Program-made: the position numbers and the translations under genes
Notes under the pieces: generated by a model
Seen by the model: the letters and a program-made list of their open reading frames with translations, nothing else
Told to the model about the DNA's origin: nothing
Databases searched by the model: none
Part shown: piece after piece, positions 46,006 through 55,545 of the stretch
Layout of the letters: each line of letters begins with the position of its first letter
How positions within the stretch are numbered: position 1 is the first letter of the stretch
Source of the DNA: CAYZWU01 sp964482235
GTDB lineage: Bacteria > Planctomycetota > B15-G4 > CAYZWU01
Assembly: GCA_964482235.1 (NCBI GenBank)
Contig: CAYZWU010000014.1
Location: forward strand, 1 to 64,000
DNA length: 64,000 nt
Direction: 5' to 3'

Positions 46006-46935
46006 TTGTACTTCGAAGGACCTGAGAAAAAGATCGAGATCGTTGTGAACGGGGCCGCCCCCTCGCTCAGGAGGAGGGGCGGGGAGACGTGGCGCCGCGT
46101 GGTCCGGAGGGCCAATGCCCGTGTCCTTTCCACGGTTTCCAGCAAGGCTTGTGACGCCTATCTCCTTTCCGAATCGAGCCTCTTCGTCTTCGACTCGCGG
46201 GTGATCATGATCACCTGCGGCCGCACGACCCTGGTCCCGGCCGTGATGGAGATGATCGACCTGATCGGGCTCGACCAGGTCGAGCTCCTCATCTATGAGC
46301 GGAAGAATGAGTTCTTTCCCGCCTATCAGCCCTCGACCTTTTACGATGATGCCCGCGTGCTGAAGCAGTTGATTCCCGGCCGGGCGTTCCGCTTCGGCGA
46401 TGAGGACGAGCACCATGTCTATCTGTTCCATCTCGAGAACCGGTATCAGCCCGAACCTGGCGACATGACCCTGGAGATCCTGATGCACGGCATCAGGGAC
46501 GGGCTCAGCAGCGTCTTCTCGAAAGGGAACGGCGCGACCCGCGAGCTCGAGAAGCTGCGCAGCCTCCATCCGGGATTCGTGCTGGACGAGCACTTCTTCG
46601 AGCCCGAAGGCTACTCCCTGAACGCAGTCAGGGACCGGGAATACTACACCCTCCACGTCACGCCGCAGAAGCAGGGCTCCTACGTGAGCTTCGAGACCAA
46701 CCGCTGCGGCGAGGCGGACGTGGATCAGGCCGTTCGCTCGCTGCTCGAGGTGTTTGCGCCCCGGTCGTACCTGGTCGTCTTCTTCCACCCCGGCGGAGAG
46801 GCGGCTCCTGTCCGGAGCGACTATCAGCTCAGAAAGCGGGTCGTTCAGCAGCTCGACTGCGGTTTCGTCGTTTCTTTTCACCATTTTTTCAAACCCCAGT
46901 CCGGCCAGGCCGAAGCCGTGGAGCTCCTCGTCTGA
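46006..46935 (+). CDS. speD: S-adenosylmethionine decarboxylase, eukaryotic (AMD1) type
   Basis: Pyruvoyl enzyme of 309 residues making decarboxylated AdoMet for spermidine synthesis. The sequence follows the animal/plant class rather than the short bacterial SpeD: YFEGPEKKIEI (Glu4 and Glu7, matching human E8 and E11), the self-cleavage site YLLSESSLF (Ser57 becomes the pyruvoyl group), the TCG motif (Cys71, human C82), TLEILM, GYSLN with the processing Ser, TLHVTP with the processing His, and SYVSFETN. All processing and catalytic residues are present. Start TTG at 46006, behind GGGGAGA. speE follows within 35 bases, supporting a two-step polyamine unit. Confidence 0.92.
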   Translation: MYFEGPEKKIEIVVNGAAPSLRRRGGETWRRVVRRANARVLSTVSSKACDAYLLSESSLFVFDSRVIMITCGRTTLVPAVMEMIDLIGLDQVELLIYERKNEFFPAYQPSTFYDDARVLKQLIPGRAFRFGDEDEHHVYLFHLENRYQPEPGDMTLEILMHGIRDGLSSVFSKGNGATRELEKLRSLHPGFVLDEHFFEPEGYSLNAVRDREYYTLHVTPQKQGSYVSFETNRCGEADVDQAVRSLLEVFAPRSYLVVFFHPGGEAAPVRSDYQLRKRVVQQLDCGFVVSFHHFFKPQSGQAEAVELLV

Positions 46936-46969
46936 TGGAATGGCGGTTTACCTGCCCGAAGGAGAAGGC

Positions 46970-47857
46970 ATGGGCGATTACGATGACACGACATATTATC
47001 TCTGGGTGGAGGAGACGCATAAGAAGGCGGTCACCCTCAGGCTCCGCGTGAAGAAGACGCTCTTCGAGGGGAAGAGCCCCTTCCAGACCGTTCACATCCT
47101 CGAGACGGTGGAGCACGGGCGGATGCTGATCAACGACGGCATGTTCATGCTCTGCGAGCGGGACGAGTTCGTCTACCACGAGATGATCAGCCACGTGCCC
47201 CTCTTCCTGCATCCCTCTCCGGAGAAGGTCCTGGTGATCGGCGGCGGCGACGGCGGCACGGTCCGCGAGGTGCTCAAGCATCCCGGTGTCAAGGAGTGCC
47301 GGCTCGTGGAGATCGACGGCATGGTCGTGGAGGCGTGCCGCGAGTTCATCCCCAGCACGGCCTCGGCGCTCGACGATCCGCGCGCCCGCGTGACGATCGA
47401 CGACGGCGTCCGGTTCGTGGCCGAGACGGACGAGCGCTTCGACGTGGTGCTCATCGATTCGACCGATCCATTCGGCGCGGCCGCCGGGCTCTTCGACGAG
47501 AAGTTCTATTCCAACGTGAAGAAGATCCTGACCGCCCAGGGCATCGTGGTCGCCCAGGGGGAGTCTCCATTCTATGAGATGGAGATGCAGAAGAAGATGG
47601 TCGAGAGGATGGCGTCGCTCTACGAGCGGGTCCACATCTACAATTACACGAACCTCACCTATCCGGGCGGATTCTGGTCCTTCGTGCTGGCCACCAGGGG
47701 GCTGTGCCCGATCGGGGACTTCGACGGCGCCCGGGTGGAGCGGGCGAACCTCGACCTGTCGTGGTACAACGCGAATCTGCACAGGGGCGCCTTCGCGATC
47801 CCGGAATTCCAGCGCAAGGAGCTCGGGGAAGGCTTGACGCCGATCGAGCGGCAATGA
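46970..47857 (+). CDS. speE: Spermidine synthase (polyamine aminopropyltransferase)
   Basis: Soluble enzyme of 295 residues from the ATG at 46970, chosen for GGAGAAGG six bases upstream (ATG at 46940 is also in frame). It transfers aminopropyl from decarboxylated AdoMet to putrescine or a related amine. Seen: FQTVHILETVEHGRMLINDG, the nucleotide motif VLVIGGGDGGTVREVLKH, LVEIDGMVVEACREF and the catalytic DSTDPFGAAAGLF loop, then GESPFYEMEMQ. Directly downstream of speD. Convergent with the PPDK-N gene, only 13 bases away. Confidence 0.95.
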   Translation: MGDYDDTTYYLWVEETHKKAVTLRLRVKKTLFEGKSPFQTVHILETVEHGRMLINDGMFMLCERDEFVYHEMISHVPLFLHPSPEKVLVIGGGDGGTVREVLKHPGVKECRLVEIDGMVVEACREFIPSTASALDDPRARVTIDDGVRFVAETDERFDVVLIDSTDPFGAAAGLFDEKFYSNVKKILTAQGIVVAQGESPFYEMEMQKKMVERMASLYERVHIYNYTNLTYPGGFWSFVLATRGLCPIGDFDGARVERANLDLSWYNANLHRGAFAIPEFQRKELGEGLTPIERQ

Positions 47858-47870
47858 CGGGCCGTCCGGA

Positions 47871-50852
47871 TCAGCCGCCTCTTCCTTTCAGCACGATACC
47901 GCGCCGCGACTTGCCGTCCACACGGATGTCGAGCGCCCTGTCGAGCCGGATGTGCCTGAGGAAGCTGGTCTCGTTGCAGGCATCCTGCCGGGCGAGCCAG
48001 TCGTAGTCCACGAAGCTGTCCTTCGCGTGGCTCGGGACGCAGAAATAGGCGATGCCCATGGATGTCAGGTTCTGGAAGAAGTGGGTTCCCTGCGACGGCT
48101 CCACCGCGATCTCCTTCATCGCCGTCTCGACGATGCCTCGCGCCCCGGAGATCTGGTGCCACTCGACAGGGATGCCGAGCCACCGGTCGGCCGATCCCCA
48201 GCGCCCCGGGCCGATCAGGAGATAGGGGAGGTTTTCCTTCAGCAGCTTGTTGTTGATCACCTCGATCTCCTGGGCCACGGCCGGCGTCCGCCCCCTGTCG
48301 AAGGCGTCGGGCTTGACGTAGACCACGTCCCGGATCTCCTGGGAGCGGCCGTGGCCGAGGGCCTGGCTGCTGGAGCAGAGAATCATCTTGCGGTCGGTCG
48401 CCTCGAGCAGCTTGTCGAGGTTCTCGGCCTTCGTGTCCACCAGCATGGGGCGGATCTGCAGAAAGGCGAATTCGGCCGGACCGCCTCCCTCGGGCTTCAG
48501 GTTCACGGCGAACTCGATCTCGACGGGACAGCCCATGGCGCGGCTGCCCAGGTCGAGCAGGTAGCTGAGGATGCCGGGCAGAGGGAAGATCCCCCTCTTG
48601 ATGATCGGCGCAAAGGTGACTAGACGGATCCCCTGGCGCGAGATCCCGTCGTAGACCGCGTCGTTGTCAGGGGAGTAGACCGAACCCACGCTGTGCAGCG
48701 TGCCGTGTTTTTCCGCCGTCGAAAGGTCGAGATGGACCAGCGCACCGGTATCGGCCGGCGTGGAGAGGTCGGCGGCAACCGTCATGTCCAGGGCGTAGAA
48801 CTCGCGCTGGGCATTGTCCAGGAAGTCGTCGGTCTTCGAGAACTGGGGCAGGCGCTGCGGATTGCCGGGCGAGAAGCGGATCGCCGTCTCGCCGTTGACC
48901 ACGGTCTGGCCGAGGCCGAGGGCCGCCAGGGCGATTCCCTCTTCCGGCCTGACATCCTGGATCGGGTAGTAGTTGAACGAGCGCGCCACGCCGGCGAAGT
49001 CGGGATAGAAGTGCGAGTCGTGCTGCCGGCCCACGAGCTTCTGGACCACAACGGCCATCTTCTCCTCTTCCATCCGGTTCGGCGTGCTTTGGAAGTACGA
49101 TTTCGGATTCCTGTAGAAGGTGGAGGCGTAGACCAGCTTCACGGCCCGGGAGAGCTCGCGCAGCCTCACTTCGGGATTCTTGTGGTTGTTGGGAAGCATG
49201 AGGGTTCGGTAGATGCCGGCCAGCGGATTGTTGTACGAGTCCTCGAAGAGGCTCGACGACCTCACGGCCAGCGGCATCTGGATCGTGTCGACGAAGGCGT
49301 GCAGCGCCTTCATCACGTTCTTCGGCAGGCGCGCCCTGATGAAGGCCGTCGTGATCGTCTGGTCCGTCGCAGGCGAGAGGCCGATGCCGTAGAGGTCGTT
49401 CATCTTCATGAATTCGTCGAAGGTGTCGGTGCCGATGACGGCCGAGGGGGGGACGGAGATCCGGACCTCGGGAAACTTGTTTCCGGGATCCTCCTGGGAG
49501 AGAAGCGAGTTGATGAAGCCGAGCCCCCGCCCCTTGCCGCCCAGGGAGCCCTCGCCGATCCGGGCGAAGCCGCTCCACTCCGTCAGCTCGAGGGCGGAGA
49601 AATCGGCGATCACGCCGCGCCTCGTTTCGCTCTGGAGCCGGCTGAAGGCGTCGATCAGGTACTGGCGCATCTCCTCGATGTTCTTGAACTCCGCCACGTG
49701 GCGCGGTCTGAGCAGGGCGGCGAGGCCGAATTCGGTCCGGGCCCGGCACCAGTTCGAGAAGTGGTTCTTCGCACCATGGTAGCTGAGCGACTCCACGGGA
49801 ACCCTGGCAAGAACCCGCGGCATGGCGGCCAGGTCCACGGCCCTGTCGACCTCGGTCCCGTCGGGAAGGATGAAGATGAAATCGCCGAACCCGAGGTTGA
49901 ACTTGATGAAGGATCGCAGCTGGTCGAGGAGGTAGGGGGAGCGCTTGTTGAGGAAGGCGATTTTCATCTCCTCAGCCTTGTTCGACAGGCTCTCGTCGGA
50001 CGACTGGATCAGGAACGGCAGGTCCGGCTCCTCCTCGCTCACCTTGCGTGCGAAGGTCATGCCCGCCTCCGGATCGCTCTGCCCCCCCCTGGGGAACCGC
50101 GCGTCGGAGATGATGCCGAGGATGAACTTCCTGTACTTCTGGAAGAGCTCCATCCCTTCCTCGTACGTCTCGGCCAGCAGGATCTTGGGACGTGCCTTCA
50201 TCCTGCGGAGGCGCTGCATCGTGTTGACCCCGTCGGACATGAGCAGCTGGGTCTGCTCGAGCAGCTCGGTGTAGAGCATGGGAAGGTAGGAGGAGTAGAA
50301 GCGTGCCGAGTTCTCGATCAGGAGGATGATGCGGACCCGGGCCATCTTCGTGTCCCTGTCCACGTTCACCCTGTCCTCGAGATACTTGATGATGGCCACG
50401 ATCAGGCCCACGTCGCCGCGCCAGACAAAGGTCTGGTCGATCCCGTTGTCCGGGCTGCCGGTTTTGACCTTGATCGCTTCGGCGGGGTTGTCGGTGAGCA
50501 GCACCACGGGCAGGTTCTCGAACCGATCCTTGACCTCCCTGGCCAGATCGAGAACGTTCATCACGCCGATCCGCGTCCGGGTGATGACCAGGTCGAAGGG
50601 GCGCGAGTCGAGGATATCGAGGGCTTCCTCACCCGAGGTGACCCGGGTGATGCGCGGCGTGTAGTTGAGGTTTCGCTCGTAGAACTCCGCGTCGAGGCTC
50701 TCGCCGAGCTGCCCGTCGTCGACCATGATGTACGAGTCGTACCGGCTCGAGACGAGAAGGACCTCCCTGATCCTGTACGACATCAGGTTCCTGAAGTCGT
50801 TGTAGTTGGGATCGTAGACCTCGATCGGTTCGCGTTCGTTCCTGTCGGCCAT
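47871..50852 (-). CDS. Receiver-like domains fused to PEP/pyruvate-dikinase ATP-binding domain
   Basis: Protein of 993 residues. Residues about 28-165 and 172-310 look like two CheY-like receiver folds (ILLVSS..; ILLIENSARFYSSYLP; DLVITRTRIG; GIISDARFPRGG), but the phosphoacceptor pattern is incomplete in the first. Residues about 435-990 match the PPDK-N ATP-grasp domain: GEGSLGGKGRGLGFINSL at 433-450, IQMPLAVRSSSLFED, IRPMLVDTKAENL. The swivelling phosphohistidine domain and the PEP/pyruvate barrel of PpsA are absent. The likely role is a nucleotide-dependent phosphoryl transfer or signalling step, not PEP synthesis. It is the last gene of a nadE-sppA-this run. Confidence 0.85.
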   Translation of the reverse strand: MADRNEREPIEVYDPNYNDFRNLMSYRIREVLLVSSRYDSYIMVDDGQLGESLDAEFYERNLNYTPRITRVTSGEEALDILDSRPFDLVITRTRIGVMNVLDLAREVKDRFENLPVVLLTDNPAEAIKVKTGSPDNGIDQTFVWRGDVGLIVAIIKYLEDRVNVDRDTKMARVRIILLIENSARFYSSYLPMLYTELLEQTQLLMSDGVNTMQRLRRMKARPKILLAETYEEGMELFQKYRKFILGIISDARFPRGGQSDPEAGMTFARKVSEEEPDLPFLIQSSDESLSNKAEEMKIAFLNKRSPYLLDQLRSFIKFNLGFGDFIFILPDGTEVDRAVDLAAMPRVLARVPVESLSYHGAKNHFSNWCRARTEFGLAALLRPRHVAEFKNIEEMRQYLIDAFSRLQSETRRGVIADFSALELTEWSGFARIGEGSLGGKGRGLGFINSLLSQEDPGNKFPEVRISVPPSAVIGTDTFDEFMKMNDLYGIGLSPATDQTITTAFIRARLPKNVMKALHAFVDTIQMPLAVRSSSLFEDSYNNPLAGIYRTLMLPNNHKNPEVRLRELSRAVKLVYASTFYRNPKSYFQSTPNRMEEEKMAVVVQKLVGRQHDSHFYPDFAGVARSFNYYPIQDVRPEEGIALAALGLGQTVVNGETAIRFSPGNPQRLPQFSKTDDFLDNAQREFYALDMTVAADLSTPADTGALVHLDLSTAEKHGTLHSVGSVYSPDNDAVYDGISRQGIRLVTFAPIIKRGIFPLPGILSYLLDLGSRAMGCPVEIEFAVNLKPEGGGPAEFAFLQIRPMLVDTKAENLDKLLEATDRKMILCSSSQALGHGRSQEIRDVVYVKPDAFDRGRTPAVAQEIEVINNKLLKENLPYLLIGPGRWGSADRWLGIPVEWHQISGARGIVETAMKEIAVEPSQGTHFFQNLTSMGIAYFCVPSHAKDSFVDYDWLARQDACNETSFLRHIRLDRALDIRVDGKSRRGIVLKGRGG

Positions 50853-50863
50853 GTTGTTTCACC

Positions 50864-52633
50864 TCATCGAAGAACCGGATTCCAGCCAAGCCGCGCGTGT
50901 ACGCCGCGCGAGTCGCCCGATCGCGCCAGGCCGCGGAGCTCGCGGGAGAGGGACCTGATCCTCTGCATCAGGGGATCGTCCCGAACCAGCCGCTCCTCCT
51001 CGCTGAAGTAGTCGAGGAGATCGTCCAGGGTGCCTTCTTCCTCCTGGGGGAAGCAGAGCTCGTAGTCGCTGTCCAGGCGGGCCAGCTCAGCCGCCCGCGC
51101 GCCGGCCGCACGGAGGCCGCCGAGGGCGTCCACCAGGCCGATCTCCTTGCCCTGCCTTCCGGACCAGACGCGCCCCTGGGCGATCTCGTGCACCTTCTCC
51201 CGTTCCAGACCGCGCCCCTCGGACACCCTGTCCAGGAATTTCTCGTAGGTATCGTCCACCCAGTGCTGGAGGATATCGAGCTCCTTGTCGGTGCGCCGCC
51301 GCGTGTAGGCCATGATGTCGGCGTGATCCGACGTCTTCACCCTGTCCACGTCGAGCCCGAGCTCGTTCATGAGCGCCTCGATGCTGGGGAAGAGGCCGAA
51401 GACGCCGATGGAGCCCGTGATCGTGGTGGGCTGGGCGAATATCTCCGTGGCGCACGAGGCGATCCAGTAGCCGCCCGATGCCGCCACCGTGCCCATGGAG
51501 ACGACGATCGGCTTCTCCTTGGCGATGAGGCGCACCTCGCGCAGGATGACATCGGACGCAGTGGGGCTGCCTCCCGGGCTGTTCACCCGAAGGACGACGG
51601 CCTTGACCGCCTCGTCATGCCGGGCTTCCCGCAGCAGGGCGGCCACCGTGTCGCCGCCGGCGTCACTCCAGCACTCGCCGTCGACGATGTCGCCCTCGGC
51701 AAAGATCACGGCGACCTTTATTTCCGACTCGTCCTGATCCATGGCCTTCATGTACCTGGGCATCGAGATCTGCTCGAAGGTCCCCGAGTCGTCGCCGCTC
51801 CCGGAGAGGGCTTTCAGCTTGGCCAGGACCGCATCGAAATGGACGGACCTGTCGGCCAGACCCAGCTCCACCGCTTCCTCGGCATCGACGAGCCCGCCAT
51901 TCGCCGCGATCTCCTCGATCTTTCCCCTGGAGAGGCCGCGCGCTTCTGTCACTTTTTTCAGAAAGGCGTCGAAGATGTCGTTCAAGAGCTGCTTTGTCTG
52001 TTCCCGGCTGGCGGGACTCATCTCCTCCATGATGTACGGTTCCACGGCGGACTTGTACTTGCCGACCCGTGTCACCTGGACCTCCAGACCGAACTTCTCC
52101 ATGGCCCGGGCGTAGAAGATCCTTTCGGCGGCGAAGCCGTTCAGCTCCACGGTGCCCATGGCGTGGATGAAGATCTCATCGGCCGTTGTGGCGAGGAAAT
52201 ATTCCTTTTCCGTGTAATACTCCGAGAAGGCGTAGATCTTCTTCCCCTTCCTGCGGAACGAGACTAGGGCGTCCCGGATCTCCTCGAGAGCCGCCCAGCC
52301 GGAATGGAGGCCGTCCGACGGGATCTCGCCATGGAGGTAGATGCCGCTGATCCGGTCGTCCTTCGCGGCGCAGTTGATCGCAGCGAGGACGGAATGCAGC
52401 GTCACGGTCCGGAGCGATGCTCCGGTCGCGGCTCTCTGCACGATGTCCGCGATCTGCACCGTTTTCGGTTTGTCCGCGATGGGTATCGAGAGGTCGATGA
52501 CGAGCACGGCTCCGTCGGGGACGTCGGGGACCTCCTTCTCGGGCAGGAGGTTCGTGACAACGGCCATGACGAGCAGTCCCATGAGAATGAGACCCACGAG
52601 AACGGCGAGCAAGGTTTTGAGAAAGTCGATCAT
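50864..52633 (-). CDS. sppA: Signal peptide peptidase SppA, long form
   Basis: Inner-membrane Ser/Lys protease of 589 residues that degrades leftover signal peptides. N-terminal anchor at 6-28. Two tandem S49 domains follow: the catalytic Lys is in GKYKSAVEPY (Lys194, equivalent to E. coli K209) and the Ser in GTVAASGGYW (Ser386, E. coli S409). The arrangement of Lys in the first and Ser in the second half is that of the 67-kDa enterobacterial form. It starts 53 bases after the nadE stop and ends 11 bases before the next start, so these three genes are probably co-transcribed. Confidence 0.95.
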   Translation of the reverse strand: MIDFLKTLLAVLVGLILMGLLVMAVVTNLLPEKEVPDVPDGAVLVIDLSIPIADKPKTVQIADIVQRAATGASLRTVTLHSVLAAINCAAKDDRISGIYLHGEIPSDGLHSGWAALEEIRDALVSFRRKGKKIYAFSEYYTEKEYFLATTADEIFIHAMGTVELNGFAAERIFYARAMEKFGLEVQVTRVGKYKSAVEPYIMEEMSPASREQTKQLLNDIFDAFLKKVTEARGLSRGKIEEIAANGGLVDAEEAVELGLADRSVHFDAVLAKLKALSGSGDDSGTFEQISMPRYMKAMDQDESEIKVAVIFAEGDIVDGECWSDAGGDTVAALLREARHDEAVKAVVLRVNSPGGSPTASDVILREVRLIAKEKPIVVSMGTVAASGGYWIASCATEIFAQPTTITGSIGVFGLFPSIEALMNELGLDVDRVKTSDHADIMAYTRRRTDKELDILQHWVDDTYEKFLDRVSEGRGLEREKVHEIAQGRVWSGRQGKEIGLVDALGGLRAAGARAAELARLDSDYELCFPQEEEGTLDDLLDYFSEEERLVRDDPLMQRIRSLSRELRGLARSGDSRGVHARLGWNPVLR

Positions 52634-52686
52634 CTGCGATCCTCCTGAATGAGGGAAGGAGGCAGAGCTGATGGCGGCTGTCCGTC

Positions 52687-53670
52687 CTACCCCTCGATTT
52701 CCGGGACCGGGACAGCCAGGATGGGAGGCGTATGGAGGGGCTTCGTCGCCCTCCGTTTCAGCTCGATGTCGCGGAAGATCTTCTCCACCTGCCCTCTCTT
52801 CATGGACAGGTCACCGGCTATCTCCGATGCCTTCATCCCCTTGTTGTACGCCCAGAGGACGAGATCCATCTGCTCGTAAGGAACGGCGAAGTAGAACTCG
52901 TCCTGCCCCTGGCTGAGGCTGTACGTGTCCGTGGTGGGCTGGGCGTTGACGATCTCCTCGGGAATCCCGAGGTGCCGGGCCAGCGCGTAGACCTGGGTCT
53001 TGTAGAGATGGGCGATCGGCTTCAGGTCCGCCGAGCCGTCGCCGTTCTTGACGAAGAACCCCTGGTCGTACTCGAGACGGTTCGGCGTGCCGACCACGGC
53101 ATAGTTCAGCCTGTCCGCATGGAAGTACTCCACGCTCTTCCGGACCCGCTGCTTGTAGTTGGTGGCTGCCACGATCTGAAGGTATTCCCTCGGCGGGATG
53201 CGGGCCCGCAGCTCTTCCCCCGCCGAGTTATGCACGACGAGGTGGAAGAACAGGATGCGGTCCGATTCGATGTATCCGGGCGGAATGGAGATCTTGCTTT
53301 TCCAGTCCGTCTGATAATCGGGGAAGATGTTCCGGAATGCCATTTCCCTGTGGCTGTAGCAGCCCAGGGCTTCGAGGGCAGCGGTGATGTCATGGGTCTC
53401 CGTGGCGATTCCCAGGAGCTCGGCCACCTTGTGGCCCAGGATCCCGGACGAATCGGACGACTCCTTCTCGGGCAGCAGGAGCCCCATCACCTTGTCCCTT
53501 CCCACTGCCTTCACGGAAAGAGCGGCGCAGACCGAGCTGTCAACGCCGCCGCTCAGCGCGACGATGCAACCTTTCTTGCGGAGCGTCAGCCTCACGATTT
53601 CCTTGATGCGCGTGGCGATCGCATCCGCTTCCTTGGCGCTGTCTATTTCCAGTACACTACTGTCAAGCAT
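52687..53670 (-). CDS. nadE: NAD+ synthase (ammonia-dependent type)
   Basis: Amidates deamido-NAD to NAD. Protein of 327 residues from the ATG at 53670 (GCGGAGAAT upstream); frames from 53694 or 53757 are possible but lack a site. The ATP-pyrophosphatase loop is IVALSGGVDSSVCA, with SGILGHKV and GTPNRLEYDQGFFVKNGDGSADLKPI as substrate-binding stretches. There is no N-terminal glutaminase domain. The C-terminal 90 residues add a helix-turn-helix-like segment (MKASEIAGDLSMKRGQVEKIF), which is longer than in the B. subtilis enzyme. Confidence 0.95.
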   Translation of the reverse strand: MLDSSVLEIDSAKEADAIATRIKEIVRLTLRKKGCIVALSGGVDSSVCAALSVKAVGRDKVMGLLLPEKESSDSSGILGHKVAELLGIATETHDITAALEALGCYSHREMAFRNIFPDYQTDWKSKISIPPGYIESDRILFFHLVVHNSAGEELRARIPPREYLQIVAATNYKQRVRKSVEYFHADRLNYAVVGTPNRLEYDQGFFVKNGDGSADLKPIAHLYKTQVYALARHLGIPEEIVNAQPTTDTYSLSQGQDEFYFAVPYEQMDLVLWAYNKGMKASEIAGDLSMKRGQVEKIFRDIELKRRATKPLHTPPILAVPVPEIEG

Positions 53671-54072
53671 CGGATTCTCCGCAGCAGATCTCATCGCAAC
53701 GAGTAGGTTTGGGAATACCGCTCGACCCAGGGTATGACTCCACAGCCTTTCGAGCAAGTCTTTTCATGGTGATTCGGTCGCCGGGACTCTTGATTCCGTC
53801 GGGCCGGAGAGCTGATCGCCTCACGCCCTGGAGGGCGGAGCCCCTCCTGCAGGGCAGTGCCCGGCAAGCCTGATGAGATAGATGTTGATTAATGTATCAA
53901 GTTCGGAATATACTGATGCCGATCAGGAATAAAGCCTTGCTGCTTCCGGAAGCCTGACCGGGACAACCAGAAAAACACGGTCCGTTTTTCGGGAGCCCGG
54001 CATTGCCTGACAAGCGCAATCCGGCCTGCGGCTTCAGATATTGCAGGTTCATTTTTAGAAAGGTGTGGAATC
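53671..54072. other. Intergenic region upstream of nadE and the second beta-helix gene
   Basis: This 402-base spacer holds an imperfect GC hairpin at 53825-53855 (GCCCTG/CAGGGC outer stem), the promoter at 53885-53914, and a leader of about 150 bases without an ORF I would support. Confidence 0.6.
53885..53914 (+). promoter_or_regulatory. Candidate sigma-70 promoter
   Basis: TTGATT (53885-53890), an 18-base spacer and TATACT (53909-53914; five of six consensus bases). It would drive the beta-helix gene at 54073 with a leader of about 150 bases. Confidence 0.5.
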
Positions 54073-55461
54073 ATGTTGCGACAGAGAACCCTCTGGTTAT
54101 TTATCGCCCTTTTCATCCTGTCGGGAAGCCTGGCTTCCGGCGCGGCCTGGTACGTCGATCGCAATGCCTCGGGTCCCGTTTACGACGGGATGACGATGAA
54201 GACGGCTTTTCTCACCATTCAGGAAGGTGTGACGGCCGCATCGGACGGCGACGAGGTCCTGGTCAATTCCGGGGTCTACTTCGGCAAGGGCAACACGAAC
54301 ATCTCCTTTGCCGGCAAGAAGATCACCGTGGCGTCCCTGAAGGGTCCCCATGTCACCCTCATCGACTGCATGGGAGCGGCGCCGGCTTTCGTTTTCAACA
54401 GCGGCGAGGACAACGACTCCGTTCTCCACGGCTTCACCCTTTTCCAGGCCGGTCTTGCCGACGGCGCCGTGACGGTCTCCAAGTGCTCTCCCGTGGTGTC
54501 GGGAAACATCATCAGGAGTGCCGCGGGCACGACGGGCGGCGGCATCCACTGCTACGGCGGAAGCCCGATCATCACCCGCAACGTGATCTTCGACTGCAGC
54601 GGCGATGAAGCCGGCGGCATATACCTCCAGTACGTCACGAGCGGGGTGCTGACCAGCAACATCGTTTTCAACTGCAGCTCCGACCTGGGCGGCGGCGTGG
54701 CCGTGATCGATTCCGACATCACGGCAACGAACAATACCTTCGCCGCCAACGAGGCTCTCGTGGGGGGCGGCGGAATCTACTGCTACCAGTCGAGTGTCAA
54801 GGTCTTCAACTCGATCTTCTGGAACAACAGCGCTCCCAGGGGGGCGGCAGCCTACCTGGAAGGCGCCACCGGCTCGGACATGGATGTCGGCTATACCGAC
54901 GTCGAAGGGGGCCAGGGATCGATCGCCGTCGATTCCGGGAGCACCTTGACGTGGGGGACGGGCAACATCGACGCCGATCCCCTTTTCGTCGATGCCGCTG
55001 ACGGCGACTACCACATCTTCTTCGATTCGCCCTGCCGCTCCGCCGGTTGGCGGGACGCTCCCCAGATGCCCGATCTCGATTTCGAGGGAGACCACCGGAC
55101 CGGCCTCTTCGCCTTCCCCGACATGGGCGGCGACGAGTTCGACACACACTTCTACGTGCAGGGCAGGCCGTCGGCCGGCGCCACCGTGGTCGCCAAGATC
55201 GTCGGCTGGCCGCTGACCAACCCCGTCGTGCTCATCTCCGGAACCTCGCTCAGGTGGACGCCCATGCCGACGCCCTACGGCGACCTCTGGCTGCACGCAC
55301 CGTGGGAGCACCGGGTGCATTTCAACGAGCTGCCCAACACCGGAGTTCGTTTCATCAAGAGGACCATGATGACAACGGCCCTGCCGGGAACGGAGATTCC
55401 GCTCCAGGCCGTGATCGGGACCGAGCTCAGCAACGTCTGGGTGATTCTCATCGAGCCTTGA
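54073..55461 (+). CDS. Secreted right-handed parallel beta-helix protein
   Basis: Secreted protein of 462 residues: signal peptide 1-24 (LWLFIALFILSGSLASG), then AWYVDRNASGPVYDGMTMKTAF and EGVTAASDGDEVLVNSGVYFGK, as in pectate-lyase-like and polysaccharide-associated beta-helices. Rungs with GGGIHCYGGSPIITRN and GGGIYCYQSSVKVFNSIFWNN cover about 150-270. The C-terminal domain (about 345-462) is all-beta. It shares domain order and rung motifs with the gene at 2164 and is probably its paralogue, although the C-terminal domains differ. No catalytic residues can be assigned. Confidence 0.85.
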   Translation: MLRQRTLWLFIALFILSGSLASGAAWYVDRNASGPVYDGMTMKTAFLTIQEGVTAASDGDEVLVNSGVYFGKGNTNISFAGKKITVASLKGPHVTLIDCMGAAPAFVFNSGEDNDSVLHGFTLFQAGLADGAVTVSKCSPVVSGNIIRSAAGTTGGGIHCYGGSPIITRNVIFDCSGDEAGGIYLQYVTSGVLTSNIVFNCSSDLGGGVAVIDSDITATNNTFAANEALVGGGGIYCYQSSVKVFNSIFWNNSAPRGAAAYLEGATGSDMDVGYTDVEGGQGSIAVDSGSTLTWGTGNIDADPLFVDAADGDYHIFFDSPCRSAGWRDAPQMPDLDFEGDHRTGLFAFPDMGGDEFDTHFYVQGRPSAGATVVAKIVGWPLTNPVVLISGTSLRWTPMPTPYGDLWLHAPWEHRVHFNELPNTGVRFIKRTMMTTALPGTEIPLQAVIGTELSNVWVILIEP

Positions 55462-55500
55462 GCTCGATCCTTCCGATCAAGCCGTGCAATCGACTGATGC

Positions 55501-55545
55501 AATCGGGATCTGGAGACGCCCCGTCTCTCAGGTCCCGATTTTTTT
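55501..55545. terminator. Terminator between convergent beta-helix gene and cysS
   Basis: AATCGGGA..GGAGACG pairs with CGTCTC..TCCCGATT with two internal defects, followed by seven T on the plus strand. The cysS stop codon lies inside the stem. Confidence 0.8.

Noticed and set aside
48693..51011. 772-codon plus-strand frame opposite the PPDK-N gene
   Set aside because: No domain, and the real minus-strand protein is well supported.
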